Shown piece by piece: positions 8,869 through 16,571 of a stretch of DNA of 21,074 nt. Both the position numbers and the translations under genes were made by a program. Source of the DNA: JBALVT01 sp047612385 (GTDB lineage Bacteria; Pseudomonadota; Gammaproteobacteria; Pseudomonadales; Halieaceae); contig JBLGAR010000080.1 in assembly GCA_047612385.1 (NCBI GenBank), positions 1 to 21,074 on the forward strand. The letters run 5' to 3'. The notes below the pieces were generated by a model. It was not told the origin of the DNA. It searched no databases and saw only the letters and a list, made by a program, of their open reading frames with translations. The first letter of the stretch is position 1; the number at the start of each line of letters is the position of its first letter.

Positions 8869-9678
8869 CTATGGAAGCGACGCAATCCAGGCTTTATCTT
8901 CAAACCACTTTTTCCTCATTTTAGTCAGCAAGCCGACTTTGCCATAGGCATCGAGGTAGTTTTCTACCAGATTCAAAAACTGGGGGTCGTCTTTGCTGAT
9001 GGCAATGCCCACAGGCGCAATGGTGAGCGGCTCACTCAGGGTAGTCATGCCTGCTTCGGGATAACGCATGACCGACAGGGCGCAAATTGGTAAATCTGCC
9101 ACCATGGCATCGGCCTTGTCTTCCAGAATCATAGCGACGGCTATATCGTAGTCGGAAACTTCGACCAGCGTGGCACTGGGGGCAACCCTCGTTACAAAAG
9201 TGGCGCTTGTGGAACCCTGCAGAGCGACAAGTTTCAGCTCTTTACGGTCGAAGTCCTCGCTGCTGCGAATCTTGGCTAACACCGAGTTCTTGGTGAGAAT
9301 CGATTTCCCGGACATCATATAGGGCCCCACAAATGAGACATTCTCTGTTCGCTCTGGGGTGATTTCCATGCCCGATATAATCATGTCAATTTTTTCATCT
9401 TCCAGTGCGGCGATGAGCTCACCAAAAGGCATAGCTTTTATATCGAGTTTAACTTGCATGGCGGCCGCCAACGCTCTGGCAAGATCAACATCAAATCCCA
9501 TTGCCTGCCCCGACTTACTGATCGCGTTAAACGGAGGTTGATTCAGTGACATACCAACTTTTAATACTTGAAAGTCGACAACTCGCTGCAGAGTGTCTCC
9601 TGCAATAGTCGCTGTTGAGAACACCGCGGAGATGGTCAGTAACCCTGCGAGCAGAAAACGTTTTAATACGTTTGACAT
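8869..9678 (-). CDS. Amino-acid-type periplasmic solute-binding protein (SBP_bac_3), orphan
   Basis: This 269-residue protein has an N-terminal signal peptide, with cleavage likely after Thr-Ile-Ala near residue 26. It has the two-lobed SBP_bac_3 fold, shown by GFDVDLARALA, the SGMEITPERT segment with its ligand-carboxylate-type Arg, and a C-terminal D...KADAMVADLP stretch that in this family contacts the alpha-amino group. The family binds polar amino acids or related ligands for ABC importers, or acts as a sensor. No ABC permease or ATPase gene is present in the window. Instead the gene is first in a minus-strand run with an RND adaptor (52 bases downstream) and RND permease. AAGGA lies 8 bases before ATG 9678. 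The family is confident. Its job next to an efflux pump is open. Confidence 0.88.
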   Translation of the reverse strand: MSNVLKRFLLAGLLTISAVFSTATIAGDTLQRVVDFQVLKVGMSLNQPPFNAISKSGQAMGFDVDLARALAAAMQVKLDIKAMPFGELIAALEDEKIDMIISGMEITPERTENVSFVGPYMMSGKSILTKNSVLAKIRSSEDFDRKELKLVALQGSTSATFVTRVAPSATLVEVSDYDIAVAMILEDKADAMVADLPICALSVMRYPEAGMTTLSEPLTIAPVGIAISKDDPQFLNLVENYLDAYGKVGLLTKMRKKWFEDKAWIASLP

Positions 9679-9919
9679 AAACTCAATCCTTCTTACTGTC
9701 TTATGATATCAACAAGTGTAAGCCGCTTTAGGGAAATAGCCTAAACTTGGGTCTTCTCAGGACTTATTTTACAGGGGGTTGGGTACTTTGCAGGGCACGC
9801 TTTCTCTTTTGTCGAGAGTTTAAGACTGATCAACTAAGCCAGAAGAGAATCTGCTCGCTACAGACCGTTCATCTGCCCTATACTTTTACCAACGTTGGAA
9901 CATCAAACTAGGAATACCC
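9679..9919. promoter_or_regulatory. Divergent intergenic region with weak promoter candidates
   Basis: This 241-base gap must carry promoters for both the solute-binding/RND run (minus) and the envelope-lipid run (plus). On the plus strand TATACT at 9879-9884 is a reasonable -10, about 36 bases before ATG 9920, but there is no recognisable -35. On the minus strand TATCAT (revcomp of 9703-9708) is a -10-like hexamer, also lacking a good -35. The 8-bp palindrome TGATATCA lies at 9704-9711. No gene is seen in the gap. Confidence 0.3.
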
Positions 9920-10309
9920 ATGCCGCGTCACTACGCACTCACCACAGTATTTGTCGTATCTCTGGCGGTCGCATCTGAGGCCTTTGCTACCTGGAATTGG
10001 ATGAGAGATGCGACGCTAGCACAATTTAACGATGCTGATTGGAGCGTTCTCAAAGCCACGGCTCGCGAAACTTTAGATTCGGCTGATGACGGGAAGCAGG
10101 TTAATTGGGCCAACGAAGACACCGGCACCAAGGGTGCGATGAAAGCTATTATGACGTTCCAGTATGAAGGTCAAAACTGCCGTCGGATGGCGTTTTTGAA
10201 TATCAACAAAAACGGCGAGCGTGGTGTTTCAAATTATAATCTTTGCCGGCAACCCGATGGTAGCTGGGCTTTTGTAGCTGACAGTGTCGTCACCGACCAT
10301 GGAAACTAA
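9920..10309 (+). CDS. Secreted 17-kDa surface-antigen-like small protein
   Basis: This 129-residue protein has a signal peptide ending Ala-Phe-Ala (residues 21-23). The mature part resembles the C-terminal domain of rickettsial 17-kDa surface antigen/RT0821-like outer-membrane proteins. It shows VNWAN..TG..G (about 61-72), then GQNCRRM with Cys87 and LCRQPDGSW with Cys109, a Cys pair that could form a disulfide. The glycine-zipper segment common upstream of this domain is absent, so it is a stand-alone version. AGGA lies 6 bases before ATG 9920. It is the first gene of the plus-strand envelope run, 19 bases from the next. The function of the domain is unknown. The family call is by motif impression only. 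Confidence 0.65.
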   Translation: MPRHYALTTVFVVSLAVASEAFATWNWMRDATLAQFNDADWSVLKATARETLDSADDGKQVNWANEDTGTKGAMKAIMTFQYEGQNCRRMAFLNINKNGERGVSNYNLCRQPDGSWAFVADSVVTDHGN

Positions 10310-10328
10310 AAACACAGGACGCCTTACC

Positions 10329-11033
10329 ATGCAAAAGTTCATCGGACTTTTACTCGCCACACTCTTTTTGTTCGCTGGTGGTTGTGCCGTACAGCCAACT
10401 CTAAGCACCTCATCCGATGCGGAGCGGTCTTTTGACGGATTGTATCCATTTGAGCATACCGTTGTAGATCGTGCCTGGGCTCGAGCCGATATAGACTTAA
10501 GCGGCTATACGAAGATTAAACTGGAGGGGGCTGGAATTAGTTTTCGGCCTGCGAAATCAGCGGCTAAAAGTAATCTCGCACAGGCGCGGGCCAATCAATC
10601 CAATTTTAAGATAGATGCGAAAGCACGAGACCGCCTACGCCGCACCGTCAGCGATGCTTTTATCCAAGAGCTCGCCAAACTTGAACAATTCGAAATTACT
10701 GAGGAGATAGGCCCAGACGTTCTAATTATTCGCGCCGGATTGTTGGACGTGGCCTCCAAAGTACCCGCAGATGTGTCTGCAAGATCAGACATCTACCTCA
10801 CTTCGGTGGGTGAAGCTACCTTACTGCTTGAGATAATTGACTCTGAAAGTGGTGCCGTTCTACTGCGTGCAATAGATCGCAGAGCGGCGGAGCGTCCCGG
10901 CATGCCATTTCCCTCAAACAGCGTGAGTAACTGGGTGGAAGTTAAGCGGCTGGCTCAGTTTTGGGGCGCATTGCTGCGAGAAAGTCTGGACGGCATGGTT
11001 CAGTCCATGAGTTTGAGTGAAGACGAGTCATAA
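10329..11033 (+). CDS. DUF3313-like lipoprotein
   Basis: I start this gene at ATG 10329 (234 residues). That ATG has AGGA 9 bases upstream and begins directly with a lipoprotein signal ending Phe-Ala-Gly-Gly-Cys19. The upstream start at 10284 would overlap the previous gene. The mature part has an IDLSGYTKIKLEGAGISF segment, a central helical region, and an EIGPDVLIIRAGLLD segment, as in DUF3313 lipoproteins, which have no known function. Val at +2 after Cys is compatible with outer-membrane sorting. It lies between the antigen-like gene and the patatin gene, 95 bases before the start used here for the latter. The lipoprotein call is firm and the DUF assignment moderate. Confidence 0.7.
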   Translation: MQKFIGLLLATLFLFAGGCAVQPTLSTSSDAERSFDGLYPFEHTVVDRAWARADIDLSGYTKIKLEGAGISFRPAKSAAKSNLAQARANQSNFKIDAKARDRLRRTVSDAFIQELAKLEQFEITEEIGPDVLIIRAGLLDVASKVPADVSARSDIYLTSVGEATLLLEIIDSESGAVLLRAIDRRAAERPGMPFPSNSVSNWVEVKRLAQFWGALLRESLDGMVQSMSLSEDES

Positions 11034-11128
11034 CGAAGCAAGGAAGGACTTAATCGAGGTTTGCATTACCTTTGCCATTTCGAGTTTCACTGCCCAGCCA
11101 CTACATTAACCAGCGCTTGTCGGAAAGG

Positions 11129-13366
11129 ATGCAGAGGTGTTCACGAATGTACGGAATTGTTTTATTGCTCTTCGCTGCTGTCCTCCACAGCAATTCTGCC
11201 GACGCATCTGCGTGCATAGCAAACGACACCGATAGACTCAAAATTGGCCTGGTTCTAGGTGGTGGGGGCGCGCGTGGCGCTGCTCATATCGGGGTTATCC
11301 AGAAATTAGAAGAGCTGCGAGTCCCGGTGGATTTTATTGCCGGCACCAGCATGGGATCCATTGTGGGTGGCTTACACGCCGCTGGCATGACCGGTGCCGA
11401 GTTAGAAGAGCTGATTATAGGCATTGACTGGACTGAGCTGTTTCAGAGCGATACACGTCGCGCCGATCGACCCTTTCGACGGAAGCGAGATGATGATCTA
11501 AGCCTGTTTGGACCCAAGTTGGGCGTTGGGGAGAAATCTCAACTGCTGCCACAGGGGGCCATTAGTGGGCAAAAGATCTCATTCTTTTTTTCCTCTGTGG
11601 TTAATCAGCGTGTGCAAACGCAGGACTTTGACGAGTTGCCGATTCCGTATCGGGCGGTAGCCGCCGATGTGATCAGCGGCGATCAGGTTATTTTGGACCG
11701 CGGTGATATGGGTTTGGCTATGCGTTCCAGTATGTCAATACCAGGGGTTTTCGCTCCGGTTGTCTACCGCGATTACATGCTGATTGACGGCGGTATCGTC
11801 AACAACATCCCGATAGATGTAGCACGGGACATGGGTGCCGATATTATCATTGCCGTCGATGTCGGCACGCCACTGTCTACCCGCGAAGAATTGACGGACC
11901 TAATCTCTATCACCGGACAGTTAACCGGATTTCTGGTGGTGGGGAACTCCCAGCGACAACTCGCCACTCTGGGCGCCAAAGATATTCACCTGCAGCCCAA
12001 ATTGGGCAACACGATTACGTCGGGCAGTTTCGACGTCGTCGATCAGGCAATACCGCTGGGCTACAAGGCCGCAGATGCTGCCTCGGAACAACTTGCAGCC
12101 CTTAGCCTGACGCCGCAGGCCTATGCCCGTTACCGCCAACAGATAAGCGATTGCCAGCCCGGGCTGCCGACGGTGCAGTTTGTTCAATTGAACAACACTT
12201 CACGCCTGAGCGATGAGGTACTGGAACAGCATATTCACACCGCGATCGGCCAAACGCTGGACCTGCAAACGTTGGAGACGGATATAGAACAAATCTATGC
12301 GCTGGGTTTTCTGGAGTCAGCCCGCTATGAAGTGGTTGAAAGAGAAGGCCAAACCGGCGTAGTTTTCCATGTGGAGCAAGACAAGCGCGGCACCCAGTTC
12401 ATCGAATGGGGTATGGATGTCTTTGGCAATGAGGACAGCACTAATCTTAATCTGAGAATGGGCTTTTTAAAAACAGACCTGGATACCCTGGGTTCGGAAT
12501 TTCGCGGCATTTTACAGCTTGGTGAAGACCTGGGCTTCCTTACCGAGTTGTACAAGCCGTTAGAAAACAGCCAGCACTTCGTTTTTATCCCAAAAATATT
12601 TGGTGAGCGCCGGGAAATAATTCAGTTCGATGCTGATGGCAATAAACTCAACGAATTTAGAGTCGAGGAGCTAGGTGCATCAGTACTACTAGCCTATGAG
12701 ATCGAGCGACACGCTGCAATTTCTAGCGGTATTCACTACAGCCGCGGTGATGTAGCGTTGGAAATTGGAGATCCGTCGTTGGAAGACTTCAGCTATGAAA
12801 ATGCGGCCTACCAGGTAAGCTTGCAATACGATCGAGTCGATGACAGCTACTTCCCCTCCAGCGGAACGCTATTTAGCTTGAGTTATCTAAACTATAACGA
12901 AGAACTTGGCTCCGATCATGAGTTCGAGCAAGTTCTATCTACCGGTTACACAGCGGCGACATTGAAACGGCACACTGTGATAGGTGGCTTCACCTATAAT
13001 ACGACACTGGATGATAACGCGCCGATACAGAATTTTTTTCGAGCGGGAGGTTTTGGCCGCTTATCAGGGATAAGAGAGAACGAGATTAGCGGCCAGCATT
13101 TTGGGTTGGTCTATGGCAGTTATCGCTACAAATTTAGCGATTCAGATCTGTTGCCGGCCTATCTCGGTGCGACCTTGGAGTATGGCAACGCAGTGAACGA
13201 GCGCAGTGATATTTTTGGCGAAGGCATTACTGCCGGCAGTGTTTACATGGGCTTTCGAACCCCCGTTGGGCCTGTCTATATCGGTTATGGGCTGGCTGAG
13301 GGCTATTCCGGGAACTACTTCTTACGCATCGGGAATGTATTCCAGCGCAGCGCCCTGGGTCAGTAG
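11129..13366 (+). CDS. Patatin-like phospholipase with POTRA domain and outer-membrane beta-barrel (PlpD/type Vd-like)
   Basis: This has the architecture of type Vd autotransporters (PlpD): an A-type lipase passenger tethered by a POTRA to a 16-strand-type barrel. Numbered from ATG 11129 (745 residues), a hydrophobic signal segment is followed by GGGGARG at 44-50 (oxyanion hole), GTSMGS with nucleophile Ser74, and DGG with Asp220, so the Ser-Asp dyad is intact. A POTRA-like region lies at about 345-420 and a surface-antigen barrel from about 425 to the end. The start is uncertain. TTG 11072 gives 19 more residues, and ATG 11147 has AGAGG 9 bases upstream but loses the positive n-region. The family hydrolyses phospholipid acyl chains. 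The stop is 2 bases from the next gene, indicating an operon. Confidence 0.92.
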   Translation: MQRCSRMYGIVLLLFAAVLHSNSADASACIANDTDRLKIGLVLGGGGARGAAHIGVIQKLEELRVPVDFIAGTSMGSIVGGLHAAGMTGAELEELIIGIDWTELFQSDTRRADRPFRRKRDDDLSLFGPKLGVGEKSQLLPQGAISGQKISFFFSSVVNQRVQTQDFDELPIPYRAVAADVISGDQVILDRGDMGLAMRSSMSIPGVFAPVVYRDYMLIDGGIVNNIPIDVARDMGADIIIAVDVGTPLSTREELTDLISITGQLTGFLVVGNSQRQLATLGAKDIHLQPKLGNTITSGSFDVVDQAIPLGYKAADAASEQLAALSLTPQAYARYRQQISDCQPGLPTVQFVQLNNTSRLSDEVLEQHIHTAIGQTLDLQTLETDIEQIYALGFLESARYEVVEREGQTGVVFHVEQDKRGTQFIEWGMDVFGNEDSTNLNLRMGFLKTDLDTLGSEFRGILQLGEDLGFLTELYKPLENSQHFVFIPKIFGERREIIQFDADGNKLNEFRVEELGASVLLAYEIERHAAISSGIHYSRGDVALEIGDPSLEDFSYENAAYQVSLQYDRVDDSYFPSSGTLFSLSYLNYNEELGSDHEFEQVLSTGYTAATLKRHTVIGGFTYNTTLDDNAPIQNFFRAGGFGRLSGIRENEISGQHFGLVYGSYRYKFSDSDLLPAYLGATLEYGNAVNERSDIFGEGITAGSVYMGFRTPVGPVYIGYGLAEGYSGNYFLRIGNVFQRSALGQ

Positions 13367-13368
13367 TC

Positions 13369-14958
13369 TTGGCATACCTCAGTGAAGTACAGCGACGGAC
13401 CTTGATAACACTATTGGGAGTTTGCCTGGTGGGGACGTTCATTCCTGGATGTAGTTCGGTTCCACCTCAAGTAGAGAACACCGCCAGTGTGCAACTGGCA
13501 CAGCCTCAGTCAACACCCCTGGGCCGATCAGCGGCCAGATTGAGTGAAAAACACCCGAATCTGTCTGGCCACGTAGTGCTGGACACAGGGCGGCAGGCTT
13601 TCAGTGCTCGTATCGCGCTAGCGGGCAGTGCGCAACGCACCCTCGACGCACAATACTATATCTGGAACGACGACCGCACCGGCAGAATTCTGGCGCAGCA
13701 GGTTATCGAAGCGGCGGAGCGAGGTGTTCGAGTGCGCTTGTTACTGGATGATTACGGTACGGGTGGCAAAGATAAACAGCTCGCCATACTGGACGCGCAC
13801 GAGCAGGTAGAGGTGCGCGTTTACAACCCCTTCAATGCGGGATTTCGTTCCGGTTTGCGTAGATGGGCCAATCTCACTCTTGGCTTCTCGCGGCTCAACC
13901 GGCGAATGCACAGTAAGACTTTTATCGTGGATAACGCTCTCGTGATTACCGGCGGGCGCAATATCGGCGACGAATATTTCGATGCAAATCCGAGCGTGAA
14001 TCACCGCGATCGCGACATGCTCTCCATGGGCCCCGTTGTGCAAGATATTTCCAAGCAATTTGACGTAATGTGGAACAGCGAATGGTCAATACCCATTAGC
14101 GAGCTGAGCAACGCTGGCGTTCCTATAGATGAGCAACACAAGCACTACCGGGAGCTGAGCGAAGTGACCGCTGTTGACCGACAGATGCTCTATCCACTGC
14201 CCCTGACCTCCATAGATCGAGACCAACTGCTGCAATCTTTTCTGGACACGGCAATCTGGGGTCCAACCAGCTTTGTTTACAACCCGCCGGCCATTACCCG
14301 CGGCGATGAGGCGGGCGGCGCAGCAGTTACAGAGAAACTGATGCAGTTGCTGTCGGAGGCCACTAGCGAAGTACTTGTTGAATCAGCTTATTTCACCGTT
14401 ATGGACGATATGCTCGATCGACTGGCACCTTACCTGGATTCAAAATTGAAGATAAGGGTGTTAACCAATTCGCTGGCGACCACCGATGTATGGACAATAC
14501 ACGCAGGCTATACCCGCAATCGAGAGGAATTGTTACAGCGCGGTGTGGAGCTGTATGAATGGCGCGGTGATGGCCAATCCTGCCGCACTATCATAGACAA
14601 TGAGCAGCTCAATTGTGCCGAGTTCCTGTATAGCTTGCATGCAAAATCGGTGGTGTTTGATAGAGATACAATTTTTGTCGGCTCTTTCAATCTGAATCCA
14701 CGTTCACACCTGCTCAATACCGAAACAGCCCTCGTCATAAAAAGCACTGTACTTGCCGAACGGATAAGCGCAGATATTTCTCTCAATATGCACGGCGAAA
14801 ATAGCTGGCGGCTCGCCTTCGGTAGCTCCGGTGATTTGCAATGGCATGGGAGTAGCAATGGTAAAGCAGAGATTTTGAATCACGAACCACGCACCAGTAC
14901 ATGGGCGCGATTCAAAGCTGCGGTTGCATCCAAACTGCCGCTGGAAAAATACTGGTAG
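13369..14958 (+). CDS. Phospholipase D/cardiolipin synthase-like lipoprotein with two HKD motifs
   Basis: This 529-residue PLD-superfamily protein has both catalytic motifs intact: His181-x-Lys183-x4-Asp188 and His424-x-Lys426-x4-Asp431, each followed by the typical Gly/Asn segment (GGRNIGDEYFD and GSFNLNPRS). Such two-HKD proteins are phosphatidyltransferases or phospholipases (ClsC/YmdC-like). The start is TTG 13369, two bases after the patatin stop, with only a weak Shine-Dalgarno. This gives a plausible lipoprotein signal ending Phe-Ile-Pro-Gly-Cys28, so the enzyme would face the periplasm or outer membrane rather than the cytoplasm. The tight spacing implies translational coupling to the patatin. 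The product could be cardiolipin, or phosphatidic acid plus head group. Sequence does not decide. It ends 13 bases from the convergent K+ channel gene. Confidence 0.9.
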   Translation: MAYLSEVQRRTLITLLGVCLVGTFIPGCSSVPPQVENTASVQLAQPQSTPLGRSAARLSEKHPNLSGHVVLDTGRQAFSARIALAGSAQRTLDAQYYIWNDDRTGRILAQQVIEAAERGVRVRLLLDDYGTGGKDKQLAILDAHEQVEVRVYNPFNAGFRSGLRRWANLTLGFSRLNRRMHSKTFIVDNALVITGGRNIGDEYFDANPSVNHRDRDMLSMGPVVQDISKQFDVMWNSEWSIPISELSNAGVPIDEQHKHYRELSEVTAVDRQMLYPLPLTSIDRDQLLQSFLDTAIWGPTSFVYNPPAITRGDEAGGAAVTEKLMQLLSEATSEVLVESAYFTVMDDMLDRLAPYLDSKLKIRVLTNSLATTDVWTIHAGYTRNREELLQRGVELYEWRGDGQSCRTIIDNEQLNCAEFLYSLHAKSVVFDRDTIFVGSFNLNPRSHLLNTETALVIKSTVLAERISADISLNMHGENSWRLAFGSSGDLQWHGSSNGKAEILNHEPRTSTWARFKAAVASKLPLEKYW

Positions 14959-14971
14959 CTCTCTTACAAAT

Positions 14972-15634
14972 TTATTTTGAGTTTTCGTCGTGCTGTTGGG
15001 CACTGATATGCAAGCCGACTATTCGCGCTAGTACCACTGCCAGGTAGAACTGACCAAGAATGGCTTCAACCATCGCCCAGGAGCGGGCAAAATCGCTGAC
15101 CGGTGTTACGTCCCCATAGCCCAACGTAGTGAGGGTGACAAAACTGAAATAATTAAACTGGATCATGTCGCTGGGGCTGGCTCCGGTCTGTGCAACAACA
15201 AATGACCCGGGAACCCTTAGCTCAATACAAGCGTAAATAAACATCCACGCCAGGCCGACGATGATATAGGCGCACATCGCGGCAAAAATCATATCGGCAG
15301 TGACCGTCCGAGTAGCCAGGAAATAGCGCAACAGAAAGACCTGTATATAGGCAAAAAATACTACGTAGAGCAGATAGCTCAGGTATACCGATGTGTGTAT
15401 ATCCAGCAGCTCCCGCGACATATTAAAGGCCAACGTGGGAAGAGCGAGAACGACGCCAATAATTAGCTGCCGTCTATTATTGGCCACCAAATAGAGCGAA
15501 GCCAGCAACACCGTCGCTAAAAGCCACCAGCTAACTCCACTGATCCCCAGGTCGGAGAAGTATGGCGGTAACACCAGTAGCGCAAGCAGGCACAGGAATA
15601 GCGCCGGAAAGCCATAGCGTGAAGGAGTATCCAT
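14972..15634 (-). CDS. Potassium-channel-like membrane protein
   Basis: This 220-residue integral membrane protein has about six hydrophobic segments (roughly 10-26, 34-51, 56-70, 84-105, 113-136 and 185-210). A pore loop before the last of these carries the K+ selectivity filter TTLGYGD at 169-175. The arrangement matches two-TM-plus-pore Ion_trans_2 channels with extra N-terminal helices. The S4-like charge ladder of voltage sensors is absent, and no RCK/TrkA-N cytosolic domain is attached. ATG 15634 lacks a clear Shine-Dalgarno. It lies 24 bases downstream of the DUF4136-like gene and may depend on read-through translation from it. Channel family is confident. Gating and physiological role are unknown. 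Confidence 0.87.
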   Translation of the reverse strand: MDTPSRYGFPALFLCLLALLVLPPYFSDLGISGVSWWLLATVLLASLYLVANNRRQLIIGVVLALPTLAFNMSRELLDIHTSVYLSYLLYVVFFAYIQVFLLRYFLATRTVTADMIFAAMCAYIIVGLAWMFIYACIELRVPGSFVVAQTGASPSDMIQFNYFSFVTLTTLGYGDVTPVSDFARSWAMVEAILGQFYLAVVLARIVGLHISAQQHDENSK

Positions 15635-15658
15635 AACTAGAGTATTAGGAACAAGTCA

Positions 15659-16276
15659 TCAGCTTGGTGGAAAGGCAGCCATGATTTTCAGTGCCGCTTC
15701 TTTAATAGCTGCTGGATCCTTTTTAATTTTCCCTTTCAGTCGTGATTGGGTAACTGAACGCCACACGGACTGCTGTAACGCAGGGTCGATAACATCGACG
15801 ATAAAAGTGCCCTCTGTGTAATTATGTACGCTAACTTCAGTGCCGCCACAGTTCCAGCAATTGTACATTGACGCGCGATTATAGTGACCGTAGCCACCCA
15901 TACCCATACCCATACCCATACTCATAGACGATCCGGTATTGTACGTGCGCACATCGGCTTTTTCCTGTGTCGCCAGGTGCCAATTAACGAGAGCGTCGGC
16001 CTGGGACTGATCCTCAACCACGCGCAAACCTTTGCTTTCCAAAGCCTCTCCCAGAGCCTTGTCAATCCGGTTGATCTGCATATCACTGAGCATGGCCATA
16101 GCGCTGTCGCCAGATGGCGTCGCCTTCATAAACGCAACTGTCTTAATCGGAGAAAAATCATAGCCTTCTTTGAAATCAACCTCCGACTTGGGCGGCGAAC
16201 TGGCGCAAGCGGACAGAAGCCCAAGCATTACCGCGAAAAGAGAATACGCATAGGGTTTGCGACGTAGAGTTGACAT
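15659..16276 (-). CDS. DUF4136-like lipoprotein with Met-Gly repeat
   Basis: This 205-residue lipoprotein has a signal ending Leu-Ser-Ala-Cys24. The mature part begins with an EVDFKEGYDFSPIKTVAF segment and continues with a helix and a QADALVNWHLA stretch, the pattern of DUF4136 envelope lipoproteins of unknown function. Residues 118-128 are a Met-Gly repeat encoded by tandem hexamers, followed by a Cys140-x-x-Cys143 pair with nearby Tyr and His. A C-terminal TFIVDVIDPALQQSVWR segment completes the domain. ATG 16276 has AGGAGA about 8 bases upstream. It is the first gene of a two-gene minus-strand run with the K+ channel-like gene. Confidence 0.82.
   Translation of the reverse strand: MSTLRRKPYAYSLFAVMLGLLSACASSPPKSEVDFKEGYDFSPIKTVAFMKATPSGDSAMAMLSDMQINRIDKALGEALESKGLRVVEDQSQADALVNWHLATQEKADVRTYNTGSSMSMGMGMGMGGYGHYNRASMYNCWNCGGTEVSVHNYTEGTFIVDVIDPALQQSVWRSVTQSRLKGKIKKDPAAIKEAALKIMAAFPPS
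15897..15926. repeat. In-frame hexamer tandem repeat (CCCATA, 4 perfect plus 1 imperfect)
   Basis: CCCATA occurs four times without change from 15897 to 15920, followed by CTCATA. On the coding (minus) strand it encodes alternating Met and Gly in the DUF4136-like lipoprotein. Unit length is a multiple of three, so slippage changes length without shifting frame. Confidence 0.9.
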
Positions 16277-16319
16277 GAATTGATCTCCTGAATGATGTAT
16301 GGAAAGAGTCTAACGCTTT

Positions 16320-16334
16320 TGAACAGTTCGTTCA
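16320..16334. repeat. Short perfect inverted repeat TGAAC-N5-GTTCA upstream of the DUF4136-like gene
   Basis: TGAAC at 16320-16324 and GTTCA at 16330-16334 lie about 45 bases upstream of the minus-strand ATG 16276, where an operator could lie. The arms are only five bases, so chance is a real alternative. No regulator gene is nearby. Confidence 0.25.
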
Positions 16335-16401
16335 CTAAATTAACAGCCAGGGCCCCGCAATCCATAGCCCAGCGACACCCCAAACCGCGTTGTGCCCTGC
16401 G

Positions 16402-16438
16402 TTGACAACTTCCCATGCAGCTCTGAATCGCATAAAAT
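16402..16438 (+). promoter_or_regulatory. Candidate sigma-70 promoter for the AI-2E/NodT/HlyD operon
   Basis: TAAAAT at 16433-16438 is a good -10. TTCCCA at 16410-16415 lies 17 bases upstream as a weaker -35, four of six matches. A perfect TTGACA at 16402-16407 is also present but 25 bases from the -10, which is too far. The site is about 130 bases before ATG 16572, in the divergent gap with the DUF4136-like gene. Confidence 0.35.
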
Positions 16439-16571
16439 GCCGCCACTCTTTTCTGACACGCGGGTTAGGCCACGGTTCGCTTAGTCGACCGATCACTCCG
16501 GCGACTTCAAAATTCCGCTACCTTGAAAGCAGCCAGAGTCTGCCCCTTAATCTTCTCTCGGGAACGAAAAT

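Noticed and set aside
8817..8903. Longer N-terminus for the RND adaptor (start at 8903)
   Set aside because: It overlaps the binding-protein gene and would place the lipoprotein signal internally.
14959..14971. Possible bidirectional terminator between the PLD and channel genes
   Set aside because: The 13-base gap and flanks show no stable hairpin with a T-tract.
15884..16267. 127-codon plus-strand frame starting with a His-Thr repeat
   Set aside because: It is the antisense reading of the hexamer repeat and lipoprotein gene. The repeat makes it look protein-like by chance.
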